Origin: Bacteroidota bacterium
GTDB taxonomy: Bacteria > Bacteroidota > Bacteroidia > Flavobacteriales > Schleiferiaceae
NCBI GenBank assembly: GCA_024742495.1
Contig: JANSYJ010000001.1
Coordinates: 496,001 to 560,000 of the forward strand
Direction of reading: 5' to 3'
DNA: 64,000 nt
Positions 36,456 through 45,492 of this stretch are shown piece by piece. The position numbers and the translations under genes are program-made. The notes below the pieces were generated by a model that searched no databases, was not told the DNA's origin, and was given only the letters and a program-made list of their open reading frames with translations. Numbering within the stretch: position 1 is the first letter of the stretch; each line of letters opens with the position of its first letter.

Positions 36456-37067
36456 TTAATCAGTTGCCTCTTTTTCTTTAGTCTCTTCTTGAAAAACAGA
36501 TTTCTGGTTTAAAATTAGTAAACCTACTCCAGTGGAGATAGCGGCGTCTGCTAAATTAAATACGGGTCTAAAAAAGATAAAGTAATCACCACCTAACCAA
36601 TCGGGTAAATAACCCTTGATAATGGGAAAGTAAAACATATCCACCACCTTCCCGAAAAGTAAGGGGGCATAACCACCACCTTCTGGAAACATCTCCGCTA
36701 CGGTATAGGCGTCTGAAGCTTGAAAGATTAAACCGTAGAAAGCAGAATCAATGATATTTCCCAGGGCACCAGCCAGAATGAGGGAAACGGCAATTATTCC
36801 GCCTTTACTTACTTCTCGCTGAACCAAACGTTTTAGCCAGATAAAAATGAATACAACGGTGGCAATTCTAAAGATACTAAGGAGTAGTTTACCCCAGTCT
36901 CCACCAAATTCTACCCCAAAGGCCATGCCCGGGTTTTCGGTAAAATGAAGAATAAACCAATCGGTAATCACCAAGTCTTCTCCAAGGGTGAAGCTTGTTT
37001 TTACCCATATTTTTAGCGCTTGATCCAAGATCAATACACCCAGGATAATCCAAAGGGCTCGGCGCAT
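36456..37067 (-). CDS. lspA: Lipoprotein signal peptidase II
   Basis: The protein of about 203 residues has four membrane helices and both catalytic aspartates in GNIIDSAFYG and FNLADAAISTG. The ATG at 37067 (MRRALWIILGVLILDQ) is used because it follows the upstream stop directly; an in-frame upstream codon would add eight unlikely residues. An insertion of about 50 residues between the aspartates (around AEMFPEGGGYAPLLFGKV) makes it longer than E. coli LspA, as is usual in Bacteroidota. It cleaves prolipoproteins such as the many lipobox proteins in this window. Confidence 0.94.
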   Translation of the reverse strand: MRRALWIILGVLILDQALKIWVKTSFTLGEDLVITDWFILHFTENPGMAFGVEFGGDWGKLLLSIFRIATVVFIFIWLKRLVQREVSKGGIIAVSLILAGALGNIIDSAFYGLIFQASDAYTVAEMFPEGGGYAPLLFGKVVDMFYFPIIKGYLPDWLGGDYFIFFRPVFNLADAAISTGVGLLILNQKSVFQEETKEKEATD

Positions 37068-37068
37068 A

Positions 37069-37446
37069 CTATTGTTTGTTTTTAGCCTCAATACTTAAAG
37101 TAGCATGAGGTACTAACCGCAAGCGTTCTTTGCTTATAAGCTTGCCGGTTACGCGGCAAATTCCGTAAGTCTTGTTTTCAATACGATTTAGAGCATTGTG
37201 CAAGTCGCGAATAAATTTTTCTTGACGAGCAGCCAATTGGCTGTTTGCCTCTTTACTCATGGTATCGCTTCCTTCTTCAAAGGCCTTAAAGGTGGGCGAA
37301 GTATCGTCGGTACCATTATTACGGTCATTCGCAAAATTTTCCTTTAGAACCGCTAAATCAGCTTCAGCGCTTTCTATTTTATTTTGGATAAGTTGCTTGA
37401 ACTCCTCGAGTTCTTTGTCGCTATATCTTAATTTGTCCTCACTCAT
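37069..37446 (-). CDS. TraR/DksA-family protein without the full zinc finger
   Basis: The 125-residue protein has the DksA-like coiled coil with many acidic residues (about 10-85) and the C-terminal YGICRVTGKLISKERLRLVP module. Only one cysteine of the usual four-cysteine zinc site remains, which I recall as normal for this phylum. It probably binds the secondary channel of RNA polymerase, but a response to ppGpp cannot be assumed. It lies between ileS and lspA, an arrangement I recall as common in Bacteroidota. Confidence 0.88.
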   Translation of the reverse strand: MSEDKLRYSDKELEEFKQLIQNKIESAEADLAVLKENFANDRNNGTDDTSPTFKAFEEGSDTMSKEANSQLAARQEKFIRDLHNALNRIENKTYGICRVTGKLISKERLRLVPHATLSIEAKNKQ

Positions 37447-37527
37447 AACGAGTTGATTTTAAGTGAAATATATTATTCTTTAAAAGCCTAGTTTTTAAGA
37501 ATCCGCCAAATATAGAAAAAACCCTTT

Positions 37528-40500
37528 CTAAGTTTTAGAGAGACTCAATTTGCTTTTTACCTCATCAAATTCAAGCAGTTCGCCTTCAAAATCATCGCTT
37601 GTCCAATGCAGGTCATCGGCCAAAACCTCTTCTTTAACATAAGCCTCATTTGCGGCCAGTGCGGCTTTTAAATGCTGATCTTCCAAGATTTGCACCTCGA
37701 TACGATCGGTTACCTCCAAGCCGCTATCTTTCCGTAAATTCTGAATACGGTTAACAAGCTCCCTTGCTATACCCTCCGATTTTAAGTTTTCGTCGATATT
37801 AATATCAAGGGCCACCGTTAGCTTATTCTCGCTCATCACCAGCCAGCCAGGGATGTCTTCGGTATGAATTTCTACATCCGTCGCTTCAATGCGATGCACT
37901 TCACCGTCCAGCTTTATATCGCAATAGCTTTTGCTTTCTAATTCGCTTATTTGCGCCTGATCAAATTTACGAATGGCAGCGGCAATTTCTTTCATTTGTT
38001 TGCCAAAACGTGGGCCTAATTTTTTAAAATCTGGCTTTATGCTTTTTACTAAAATCCCTTCTACTGCTCGAAGGATTTCAAGCTCCTTAACGTTTACTTC
38101 GGCCAAAAGAATATCCTGAATACTGGCTAAGAGCTCCGCTTTTTCATCATTTAGAGCCGGAACCATTATTTTCTTAAGCGGCTGGCGCACTTTGATCTGT
38201 TCTTTTTTCCGCAGGGCCAGCACCATAGAGGTGAGGCTGCGGGCCAAGGCCATTCGATCATTAAGATGGGTATCTACTGCCTCCTCACGAAATTTTGGCC
38301 AGTGACTAATATGAACAGATTCTGCTTCACTTTGATGCAAATCTTGGTATAATCGATCGGCGAAAAAGGGCGCTACCGGAGCAATCATTTTGGCCAAAGA
38401 CTCCAAGCAGTAGTAAAGTGTTTCATAAGCCATTTGCTTATCCTCGCTCATCTCCCCTTTCCAGAAACGACGTCGGTTTAAACGAACATACCAATTACTG
38501 AGTTCTTCATCTACAAAATACTCAATCGCTCTTGCCGCCTTGGTGGGTTCATAATCCGAAAAATGAGACTCTACACTCTTAATGAGCTCTTGCAAACGCG
38601 AAAGTATCCAACGATCGAGCTCCGGTCTTTTAGACCAATCCGTTTCGGCATTGGCATCATACTGGAAGCCATCAATATTGGCATACAGGGCAAAAAAGGA
38701 GTAGGTATTGTAAAGGGTGCCGAAAAAGCGCCTGCGCACTTCCTCAACGCCATTTAGGTCGAACTTTAAATTGTCCCAAGGCGAGGCATTGCTTATCATA
38801 TACCAACGCACCGGATCGCTGCCATACTTTTCGATGGTGCTGAATGGGTCTACGGCATTTCCTAAACGTTTCGACATTTTGGCGCCGTTTTTATCTAAAA
38901 CCAATCCATTGGAAACTACGTTTTTGTAGGCCACCCGATCAAATACCAGGGAGGAAATAGCATGGAGGGTATAAAACCAGCCACGGGTTTGATCAACCCC
39001 TTCTGCAATAAAGTCGGCAGGACATAATTGATCAATTTCCTCTTTATTCTCAAATGGATAATGCCACTGCGCATAGGGCATTGAACCGGAGTCAAACCAT
39101 ACATCTATCAAATCCGCTTCCCTACGCATCTCTTGTCCCGACTCGGATAGCAAAACGATTTTGTCCACCACATGTCGGTGTAAATCTATTTGATCGTAAT
39201 TCGCTTCACTCATGTCACCCACTTTGAAGTTTGCAAAGGGATGCTCTTTCATTAGCCCTTCAGCCACAGCATGATCGCAAGCCTCTTTAAGCTCCGCAAC
39301 AGATCCGAAGATGCGTTTTTCGGAACCATCCTCTGTAGACCAAATGGGAAGTGGAATTCCCCAATAGCGGGAGCGACTAAGGTTCCAGTCATTGGCGTTT
39401 TCCAGCCAATTTCCAAAGCGACCTTCGCCGGTGCTTTTGGGCTTCCAATTAATGGTTTTATTAAGGGCAACCATTTGCTCCTTTTTCTCGCTTACGCGGA
39501 TAAACCAAGAATCGAGTGGATAATATAGAATGGGTTTGTCCGTGCGCCAGCAATGGGGGTAGCTGTGATTGTATTTTTCAACCTTAAAAGCTTGGTTTCG
39601 CTCCTTAAGACTGATGGATATTTCAACATCTACCGATTTTTCTGGCGCTTCTCCATCGGAGTAATATTCGTTTTTCACGTAGAGCCCGGCGAAGGGCCCA
39701 ATGCCTTCTCTAAACCTACCTTGAAGATCTACTAGGGGAACAGGATTATCGTTTTCATCCAGCACCAGCATTGGCGGCACCGGTGGTTTGGCTTCTTTGG
39801 CTACTTTGGCATCATCGGCACCAAAGGTTGGCGCGGTGTGCACAATTCCGGTTCCATCCTCGGTGGTCACGAAATCACCTAAAATTATACGGAAGGCATT
39901 TTCGGCACCTTCATAAGGACTGGCCCAATCGAAGAGCTGCTCATATCGCAGGTTTTCCAAGCTTTTGCCCGATCCTTCCCAAACTACGCGCCAAGGCAGG
40001 AGCTTATCACCGGCGGAAAAAGTATCCAAGTCGAGATCCTGAGCTTCGGCTTTGAAATATTTTGCCACCAGGCTTTTCGCTAAAACTACCTTTTGCCTCA
40101 ATCCAGTGTATTGATTAAAGCTTTCAATCATTTGATATTCAATCTTCGGGCCCACGGTTAATGCGGTGTTCGAAGGAAGCGTCCAGGGCGTGGTGGTCCA
40201 AGCGATATAATAAACGCGGTCATCGGCAGCAACGGCATCACCAAATACCGCTAAAAAGGCATCATCCTTTTGAGCAACAAACTGAGCAATGGCAGAAGTG
40301 TCTTTTACATCGCGGTAACTGCCGGGCATATTTAATTCATGCGAGCTTAGACCCGTGCCCGCTTTTGGGCTGTAAGGTTGAATGGTATAACCTTTATAGA
40401 TGAGGTCTTTATCCCATAATTGCTTCAGCAGCCACCACACCGTTTCCATGTATTTTGGCTGATAGGTAACATAGGGATTATCCATATCTACCCAGTAGCC

Positions 40501-40920
40501 CATCTTTTCGGTAAGGTCATTCCAGATATCCGTGTAGCGCATCACCGCTTTTTTACAAGCTTCGTTATAGTCTTCTATGCTGATGCTTTTACCGATATCT
40601 TCCTTGGTAATTCCCAATTCCTTTTCTACCCCTAACTCAACCGGCAAACCATGGGTATCCCAGCCCGCTTTGCGGTTTACTTGATATCCTTGTAAGGTTT
40701 TAAATCGACAAAAAATGTCTTTAATGGCGCGAGCCATAACGTGGTGTATGCCGGGTTTGCCGTTGGCTGAGGGAGGGCCCTCATAGAAAACAAAACCCGC
40801 TTCGCCTTCGCGACTACTAATGCTCTTTTTGAAGCTCTCGTCTTTTTTCCAGAATTCCAGAATATCTTGGTTAATCTGGGCGAGGTTTAAGTGCTTGTAC
40901 TCAGGATATTTGCCTGACAT
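37528..40920 (-). CDS. ileS: Isoleucyl-tRNA synthetase with GIHH signature motif
   Basis: This 1130-residue class I synthetase charges tRNA-Ile. It has FYEGPPSANGKPGIHH at 45-60, a KMSKR loop at 681-685 (GAKMSKRLGN), an editing domain inserted between, and a long C-terminal region without an obvious zinc knuckle. The length and motif spelling fit the eukaryote-like type 2 IleRS, generally less sensitive to mupirocin. The canonical HxGH reads G57-I-H-H60, with the first and third positions exchanged. It heads the operon with the TraR/DksA, lspA, isomerase and lipB genes. Confidence 0.95.
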   Translation of the reverse strand: MSGKYPEYKHLNLAQINQDILEFWKKDESFKKSISSREGEAGFVFYEGPPSANGKPGIHHVMARAIKDIFCRFKTLQGYQVNRKAGWDTHGLPVELGVEKELGITKEDIGKSISIEDYNEACKKAVMRYTDIWNDLTEKMGYWVDMDNPYVTYQPKYMETVWWLLKQLWDKDLIYKGYTIQPYSPKAGTGLSSHELNMPGSYRDVKDTSAIAQFVAQKDDAFLAVFGDAVAADDRVYYIAWTTTPWTLPSNTALTVGPKIEYQMIESFNQYTGLRQKVVLAKSLVAKYFKAEAQDLDLDTFSAGDKLLPWRVVWEGSGKSLENLRYEQLFDWASPYEGAENAFRIILGDFVTTEDGTGIVHTAPTFGADDAKVAKEAKPPVPPMLVLDENDNPVPLVDLQGRFREGIGPFAGLYVKNEYYSDGEAPEKSVDVEISISLKERNQAFKVEKYNHSYPHCWRTDKPILYYPLDSWFIRVSEKKEQMVALNKTINWKPKSTGEGRFGNWLENANDWNLSRSRYWGIPLPIWSTEDGSEKRIFGSVAELKEACDHAVAEGLMKEHPFANFKVGDMSEANYDQIDLHRHVVDKIVLLSESGQEMRREADLIDVWFDSGSMPYAQWHYPFENKEEIDQLCPADFIAEGVDQTRGWFYTLHAISSLVFDRVAYKNVVSNGLVLDKNGAKMSKRLGNAVDPFSTIEKYGSDPVRWYMISNASPWDNLKFDLNGVEEVRRRFFGTLYNTYSFFALYANIDGFQYDANAETDWSKRPELDRWILSRLQELIKSVESHFSDYEPTKAARAIEYFVDEELSNWYVRLNRRRFWKGEMSEDKQMAYETLYYCLESLAKMIAPVAPFFADRLYQDLHQSEAESVHISHWPKFREEAVDTHLNDRMALARSLTSMVLALRKKEQIKVRQPLKKIMVPALNDEKAELLASIQDILLAEVNVKELEILRAVEGILVKSIKPDFKKLGPRFGKQMKEIAAAIRKFDQAQISELESKSYCDIKLDGEVHRIEATDVEIHTEDIPGWLVMSENKLTVALDINIDENLKSEGIARELVNRIQNLRKDSGLEVTDRIEVQILEDQHLKAALAANEAYVKEEVLADDLHWTSDDFEGELLEFDEVKSKLSLSKT

Positions 40921-40944
40921 TTAAAAGTATATTTTAGAAGATTG

Positions 40945-40952
40945 CGAAGGTA
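40945..40952 (-). promoter_or_regulatory. Putative ileS -7 element
   Basis: On the reverse strand TACCTTCG differs by one base from TAnnTTTG and lies 24 bp upstream of the ileS ATG. No TTG is seen at -33. The rest of the roughly 220-bp gap to the divergent channel gene shows no T-box or other leader structure that I can recognise. Confidence 0.35.
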
Positions 40953-41142
40953 GTAATTTAGAGGGCTATTTTTAGGCCTAAAATTGTTTCTGTTACGGCA
41001 AGCGGAAGCAGGGCATTGGGCGCTTTAAGGCTCACAAATATGCGCGGCGAAAAGCAGCAATTATTGCCTTTTGCTCTGATTTTAACAAGGCTGCTATTTG
41101 TTTTCAGCAAGATGTTATTTTAGGGCCACTAAATACGGGACT

Positions 41143-42195
41143 ATGCGCTTTCATCATTTATTAATCTTTCTCTTGGCTTTTCTTTCTCTTAAAGCTCAAG
41201 ATTCAACCTTAACAATTGGACTTAAAGAAACGCCTCCTTTTGTAATTAAAGACGCCTCTGGTCGTCCCGCAGGGCTTAGCCATAGCTTTTGGGAACTTAT
41301 TGATGATGAGGTTCCTGCAAGGATTAAGTATCAATGGTATGATAATGTGGAGACCATGCTAAATGGCCTGGCTCAGAACGAGGTAGATTTATCCATAAAT
41401 CCGATTACTGTAACAGAGCAGCGGATGGACAGTCTCGATTTTTCCCAACCTTACTTTATTTCGGGAACCGCCATGGTAAGACGTGCCGAAAGTAGTTGGA
41501 TGGTTTTCTTATCCAATTTCTTTAGCAAGCAGTTCTTCTCGGCTTTAGCCATTTTACTGGGAATCATTCTTTTATTTGGAATTTTAGTTTGGTTTTTTGA
41601 AAGGCGAAAGGCCGATGGGGAGCAGTTTCGAAAAAACTGGCGCGGCATATTTGATGGCTTTTGGTGGAGTGCTGTAACTATGACCACTGTTGGTTATGGC
41701 GATAAGTCACCGGAAACCACTGGAGGAAGAACCATTGCCTTTATTTGGATGTTTACCGCGATCTTATTGATCTCGGGCTTAACCGCCGGTGTGGCTTCTG
41801 CCTTAACGGTGAAATCCATTGAAAGTAAAATTGAAAATGTGGAGGACCTTCGCCGCTTTAATACAGGCACCATTGATGCTACTGGCACCGCCGAATACTT
41901 GGGCAATTATGGCCTTCCTAATCAATTCTATTCAAGTGTAGATGAGGGTTTCGAAGCGGTACGTAAGGGAGAGATAGATGTGTTTATTTTCGACCGCCCT
42001 GTTTTGCGTTTTTACCTTGAGAAGGGATCAAATAGTGATTTGCATATGGAAAGCCGCAATCTTAAAACAGATTATTACAGTTTCACCTATCCCAAGAATA
42101 GCGCTCTACGAGACGCACTAGACCCCAAAATTGTAAAAGCCTTAAAATCGGATTCTTGGAATTTTATCCTTCGTAAAGCAAGCAGTCAAAAATGA
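41143..42195 (+). CDS. Glutamate-receptor-like potassium channel (GluR0 type)
   Basis: The 350-residue protein starts at ATG 41143 with a signal peptide (LLIFLLAFLSLKAQ). An amino-acid-binding lobe S1 (21-118) contains Arg94 in TEQRMDSLDFSQPY, the residue that grips the ligand carboxylate in this fold. Helix M1 (about 131-152), a re-entrant pore with the K+ filter TVGYGD (182-187), helix M2 (197-222) and lobe S2 (about 225-345, with IDVFIFDRP and Asp284) follow. This is the S1-M1-P-M2-S2 order of prokaryotic ionotropic glutamate receptors, which open K+ channels on amino-acid binding. It overlaps the next gene by 4 bp. The ligand is unknown. Confidence 0.9.
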   Translation: MRFHHLLIFLLAFLSLKAQDSTLTIGLKETPPFVIKDASGRPAGLSHSFWELIDDEVPARIKYQWYDNVETMLNGLAQNEVDLSINPITVTEQRMDSLDFSQPYFISGTAMVRRAESSWMVFLSNFFSKQFFSALAILLGIILLFGILVWFFERRKADGEQFRKNWRGIFDGFWWSAVTMTTVGYGDKSPETTGGRTIAFIWMFTAILLISGLTAGVASALTVKSIESKIENVEDLRRFNTGTIDATGTAEYLGNYGLPNQFYSSVDEGFEAVRKGEIDVFIFDRPVLRFYLEKGSNSDLHMESRNLKTDYYSFTYPKNSALRDALDPKIVKALKSDSWNFILRKASSQK

Positions 42196-43133
42196 AAACA
42201 AAAATGATATTAAAGCTTCTTAAACCTGCACTAAGCGGTTCAATTCTGCCTTTGGGCATTGGTTTATGTTTTGTGTTAACATTAGGTGCTTGCAATACTG
42301 CCCCAGAACAAAACAGGGCCCAAGAAGAGGAAGCTCCTAGCTCAGAGAAAAAGGAGAGCAACAAAGCAAGTTTAGAATTGGCTTGGGAAACGGATAGCCT
42401 TTTCCCCACCAATGAGTCGGTGCTTTACTTGCGTGATGAGGATCTTCTCTTTGTAAGTTGCATTGCCGGCAACCCAACCGAAAAAGATGGCCTTGGACAT
42501 ATCGCCAAGCTTTCTACCGATGGAAAAGTTTTGGACGCTGCCTGGGCTCCTGGCTTTAATGCACCAAAAGGGATGTGTGTTTTTGAGGATCGCCTGTATT
42601 TTACGGATATCGACCGGGTGGTCTCTATTGCCTTAGCAAATCCAAAAGATCAGGTGACTTACCCCGTGGCGGGCGCTTCCTTCCTTAATGATCTGAGTGC
42701 TGGTAAAAGAGGTGTTTACATTTCAGATATGCAAACTGCCAAGCTCCACTATCTGGAAGCGGGTATAGTACATACCATCAACGAAAGTTTAGAAGGGCTC
42801 AATGGTTTGGCCTATTTCGAAGATCGACTTTATGCCTTAAGTAATGAGGGTTTATTAGTGCTTTCGGAAGGAGGAGAGGTTTTAGAAACCATAAACAGTG
42901 AGCTCAAAGGAGGAGATGGCTTGATTCCCTTAGGCAATAATCGTTTTATCATAAGTCGTTGGCAAGGGGAAATCTGGTATGCCGATGGCGCGAAGAGCAG
43001 TTTACTTTTAGACAGTAAAGAGGCGGGAATACAAACTGCCGACATTGGTTATGATGCTCAAAGTCAGATGCTTTATGTGCCTCGATTTTTCGCCAATAAA
43101 GTGAGTGCCTATAAGCTACATCTTCCTAAATAA
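42192..43133 (+). CDS. Beta-propeller lipoprotein (SMP-30/NHL-like)
   Basis: The 313-residue protein has a lipoprotein signal (CFVLTLGACNTAPEQ, Cys34 if ATG 42192 is used) and an acidic linker, then repeated blades such as NAPKGMCVFEDRLYFTDIDR and NGLAYFEDRLYALSNEGLLV. These repeats fit an SMP-30/strictosidine-synthase-like propeller. A small-molecule hydrolase or binding role is possible, but no metal site can be assigned with certainty. The 4-bp overlap with the channel gene suggests a shared role, perhaps in the periplasm near the receptor. Confidence 0.78.
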   Translation: MKTKMILKLLKPALSGSILPLGIGLCFVLTLGACNTAPEQNRAQEEEAPSSEKKESNKASLELAWETDSLFPTNESVLYLRDEDLLFVSCIAGNPTEKDGLGHIAKLSTDGKVLDAAWAPGFNAPKGMCVFEDRLYFTDIDRVVSIALANPKDQVTYPVAGASFLNDLSAGKRGVYISDMQTAKLHYLEAGIVHTINESLEGLNGLAYFEDRLYALSNEGLLVLSEGGEVLETINSELKGGDGLIPLGNNRFIISRWQGEIWYADGAKSSLLLDSKEAGIQTADIGYDAQSQMLYVPRFFANKVSAYKLHLPK

Positions 43134-43140
43134 GATCTCC

Positions 43141-44100
43141 TTAATTAGAGATTGAGCTTATTCCTTTTTGGAAATACAGGTGTTGAAGCCAGCGATGAAG
43201 CAGCGGGTTTTTTATTTGATAGGCTTCTTCTGTTCGCAGGATGTAACCGCTATCCAATAAATTGCGCAAAGCCCTTTCCACAGAGCTGGCAGCACCCAAA
43301 TTATGTTGCACCAGAAAATCGAAGGCATGTGGCTGTTCCACTTGTTCGTTTAGGGCCAAGGCCCTGAGCAGGCGCCACTGTAAACTGGTAAATCGATTCT
43401 TAAGCATGAAGAAATAATCGTGATGAGCTTTAAAGAAAAGATTGGCATGAAAGCCTTGATGCTCTTTTACACTGATCATTAGTTCTTTTAAGAAACTTAG
43501 GTTTCCCTTGGAGTAAGCCAGTAAGTTGAGTTCTTCTTCGCCATAGGATTCCCAAATTGCTTCGGGCATTGGTGCAAGGAGGGCTATTTGTTCACCACTT
43601 TTTAGAAATGCCTGTTCTGAGATAACTAGCAATTGAATATTTACCGCGGTACTCATCTTTTGAAATTGCTTCAGCAGCTCATCAAGAGGAAGTTCATCAA
43701 GCTCGCAAAACTCCGGGTCTTCCAAGCAAAGCACCACATCCTGTCCGGCTTGAAACAGCACATTCATTAAGTCTTTGAGGTAATCAAATAAGCTTTTTAC
43801 ATTTTGGATGCGATGCGCAGGGTGTTCTTGATGTAGCCTCCGCATTTGATAGTCTAAGCCTGCATTTTGGTTTCCTGCTCCTTCAAAGCAATTTCGGATT
43901 CTAAAAACCAGTTCCGAGAATTGATATATTCCCGTGAAGTTGAGGCTAAAAATGATGCGCCGTCCTTTTAAGCGTTTACTAAGCTCCGCTTGAAGATGAC
44001 TTTTACCAGAACCTGCTTGCCCGATGATTTGAACATTTTCACGCGCCAGGATGCGCTCATAAATATCTTCTAGCTCTTTCTTTCGAACTATTTCTTTCAT
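43141..44100 (-). CDS. STAND/AAA-type ATPase (archaeal-ATPase-like) with winged-helix C-terminus
   Basis: The 319-residue protein has Walker A in IIGQAGSGKSHLQAEL, a Walker B-like VVLCLEDPEF, and a sensor-like LLVISEQAF. The C-terminal part (FTSLQWRLLRALALNEQVEQ, then a winged-helix-like ALRNLLDSGYILRTEEAYQI) matches the ATPase/winged-helix layout of prokaryotic STAND regulators. The linked XRE gene lies 92 bp upstream on the same strand. Whether it regulates transcription, defence or something else is not visible. Confidence 0.75.
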   Translation of the reverse strand: MKEIVRKKELEDIYERILARENVQIIGQAGSGKSHLQAELSKRLKGRRIIFSLNFTGIYQFSELVFRIRNCFEGAGNQNAGLDYQMRRLHQEHPAHRIQNVKSLFDYLKDLMNVLFQAGQDVVLCLEDPEFCELDELPLDELLKQFQKMSTAVNIQLLVISEQAFLKSGEQIALLAPMPEAIWESYGEEELNLLAYSKGNLSFLKELMISVKEHQGFHANLFFKAHHDYFFMLKNRFTSLQWRLLRALALNEQVEQPHAFDFLVQHNLGAASSVERALRNLLDSGYILRTEEAYQIKNPLLHRWLQHLYFQKGISSISN

Positions 44101-44192
44101 GCAGATTGGCCTTTAGGGCGAAGGTAAAGAGCTTAGACCTCAGAAGCTAAAGATGCCTTAAATAAAATAGGGAATAATTTATTAAAACGCTG

Positions 44193-44528
44193 TTAATCAG
44201 CATTTTTATCCAGTAATTTTTGTAGGAGTTCTTTCAGCTCATTAATCTGACTTTGGTCGCCACGATCAAAGACACGAGTATCTGAGAAGCGATTCTCGGA
44301 AATAGGCAGCAATAGTTCATGGATGGAAACCGCTAGTATTTCCGCAATATCAAATAGCCGCAAAACGCTCAGTTTTGTCTCTCCCAGTTCCAGTTTAGAA
44401 TAACCACGGACACTGAGATCCAACTTCTCCGCCATATAGGCCTGCGTATAACCTTGCATTTTCCGATGGCGCCTGATTTTAGCCCCTAAGGAACTGGAAT
44501 CTGGCGAATAGTTTGCTCCCTTATTCAT
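44193..44528 (-). CDS. XRE-family helix-turn-helix regulator
   Basis: The 111-residue protein has a Cro/C1-type helix-turn-helix at about residues 14-70 (AKIRRHRKMQGYTQAYMAEK, then LSVRGYSKLELGETKLSV) and a short charged C-terminal helix (LKELLQKLLDKNAD) that may dimerise. It probably controls itself and the STAND-type ATPase gene downstream. The region just upstream is very AT-rich and contains a 15-bp palindrome that could be an operator. Confidence 0.88.
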   Translation of the reverse strand: MNKGANYSPDSSSLGAKIRRHRKMQGYTQAYMAEKLDLSVRGYSKLELGETKLSVLRLFDIAEILAVSIHELLLPISENRFSDTRVFDRGDQSQINELKELLQKLLDKNAD

Positions 44529-44838
44529 GATTAGCTCAATTAATAAAACAGGGGGTTCTAAACCATAAAGGAACTAAACAGTTTGCTAAAAATAAAGAAA
44601 TTAGAAATATTTATTTTTTTAATATATTCTATTGTAGAATAATATAGGAGACATATAAAAAACAATAAGTACTTGTAAAACAACACTTAAAGTAGATAGT
44701 GAATATTATTAAAACAGAGTATTAAGGAATTAAATATTCAATTTAAGAATAAAAAATTCAAAGAATGAAGTGCGGGTTCCGGAATTGGAATAAATCATTC
44801 AAAGTCTTTTTTAGGCTTTATTCCTTAAAGAAACTTCC
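44529..44838. other. AT-rich gap with palindrome
   Basis: This 310-bp stretch is much richer in A and T than the rest of the window and holds no coding region that I can support. ATTCTA-TTG-TAGAAT at 44626-44640 is a perfect 6-bp-arm palindrome about 100 bp upstream of the XRE start. The low GC could mark a regulatory region or an acquired module boundary. Confidence 0.45.
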
Positions 44839-45492
44839 TTAGGCGTCTTCGGCCGACCATTCTTGTAGAAATTGCTGCAGGAAAGCTTCCATATAGCGAT
44901 GTCTGCCCTCGGCCATTTCGCGCCCTTTTTGGGTGTACATACCATCTTTAAGCTTTAGCAGCTTCTCATAAAAGTGGTTTATAGTGCTGCTAATACCCCT
45001 GCGGTATTCTTCGATCGACATTTTATCCCGAACGGGAATTTGGGGATCGTATATCGCTTGATTTTTAAAGCCGCCATAGTGAAAGCTGCGCGCAATTCCG
45101 ATGGCGCCAATGGCATCGAGGCGATCGGCATCTCGCAAAATTTGGAGTTCCAAACTGGGATTGTCATTGGCTTGACCGCCTTTATAAGAACAATTAGCCA
45201 CCAGATTGGCCACCTTTAATTGAAGCGCTTCGGGGGCACCTAGATCTTTTAAAATCTGCAGTGCTAAGCGACTGCCAGCCTCTTCGTCGCCTCCGTTAAA
45301 CTTGGCATCATCAACATCGTGCAGCAAGGCAGCGAGATGCAAGGCGAGAAGATCGCCACCCTCGGCCGCTTGTAAACGCAAAGTATTTTTTCTTACCCTT
45401 TGAATGTGAAACCAGTCATGGCCTTTTTCGGCTTCTTTAAGCAGCTCCTTTACCTGTGCTTCGCATTGGGCAATAAGCTCCTTAGCCTCCAT
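44839..45492 (-). CDS. HD-domain phosphohydrolase, uncharacterised
   Basis: The protein of about 217 residues has the HD superfamily metal motifs: GHDWFHIQRV with the first His, AALLHDVDDAKF with the HD pair, and a later DADRLDAIGAIG aspartate. It resembles YedJ-type small HD hydrolases, whose substrates are nucleotides or phosphomonoesters. ATG 45492 (MEAKELIAQC) is preferred over TTG 45504. It overlaps the RidA gene by 11 bp, so the pair is coupled. Confidence 0.85.
   Translation of the reverse strand: MEAKELIAQCEAQVKELLKEAEKGHDWFHIQRVRKNTLRLQAAEGGDLLALHLAALLHDVDDAKFNGGDEEAGSRLALQILKDLGAPEALQLKVANLVANCSYKGGQANDNPSLELQILRDADRLDAIGAIGIARSFHYGGFKNQAIYDPQIPVRDKMSIEEYRRGISSTINHFYEKLLKLKDGMYTQKGREMAEGRHRYMEAFLQQFLQEWSAEDA

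Noticed and set aside
40921-41142. Possible T-box or other amino-acid-responsive leader upstream of ileS
   Set aside because: No specifier stem or antiterminator pattern could be seen, and T-boxes are not expected in this phylum.
43141-44528. Calling the ATPase-XRE pair a phage-defence system
   Set aside because: There is no recognisable effector (nuclease, TIR, membrane pore or protease) in either protein, so the claim would be speculation.
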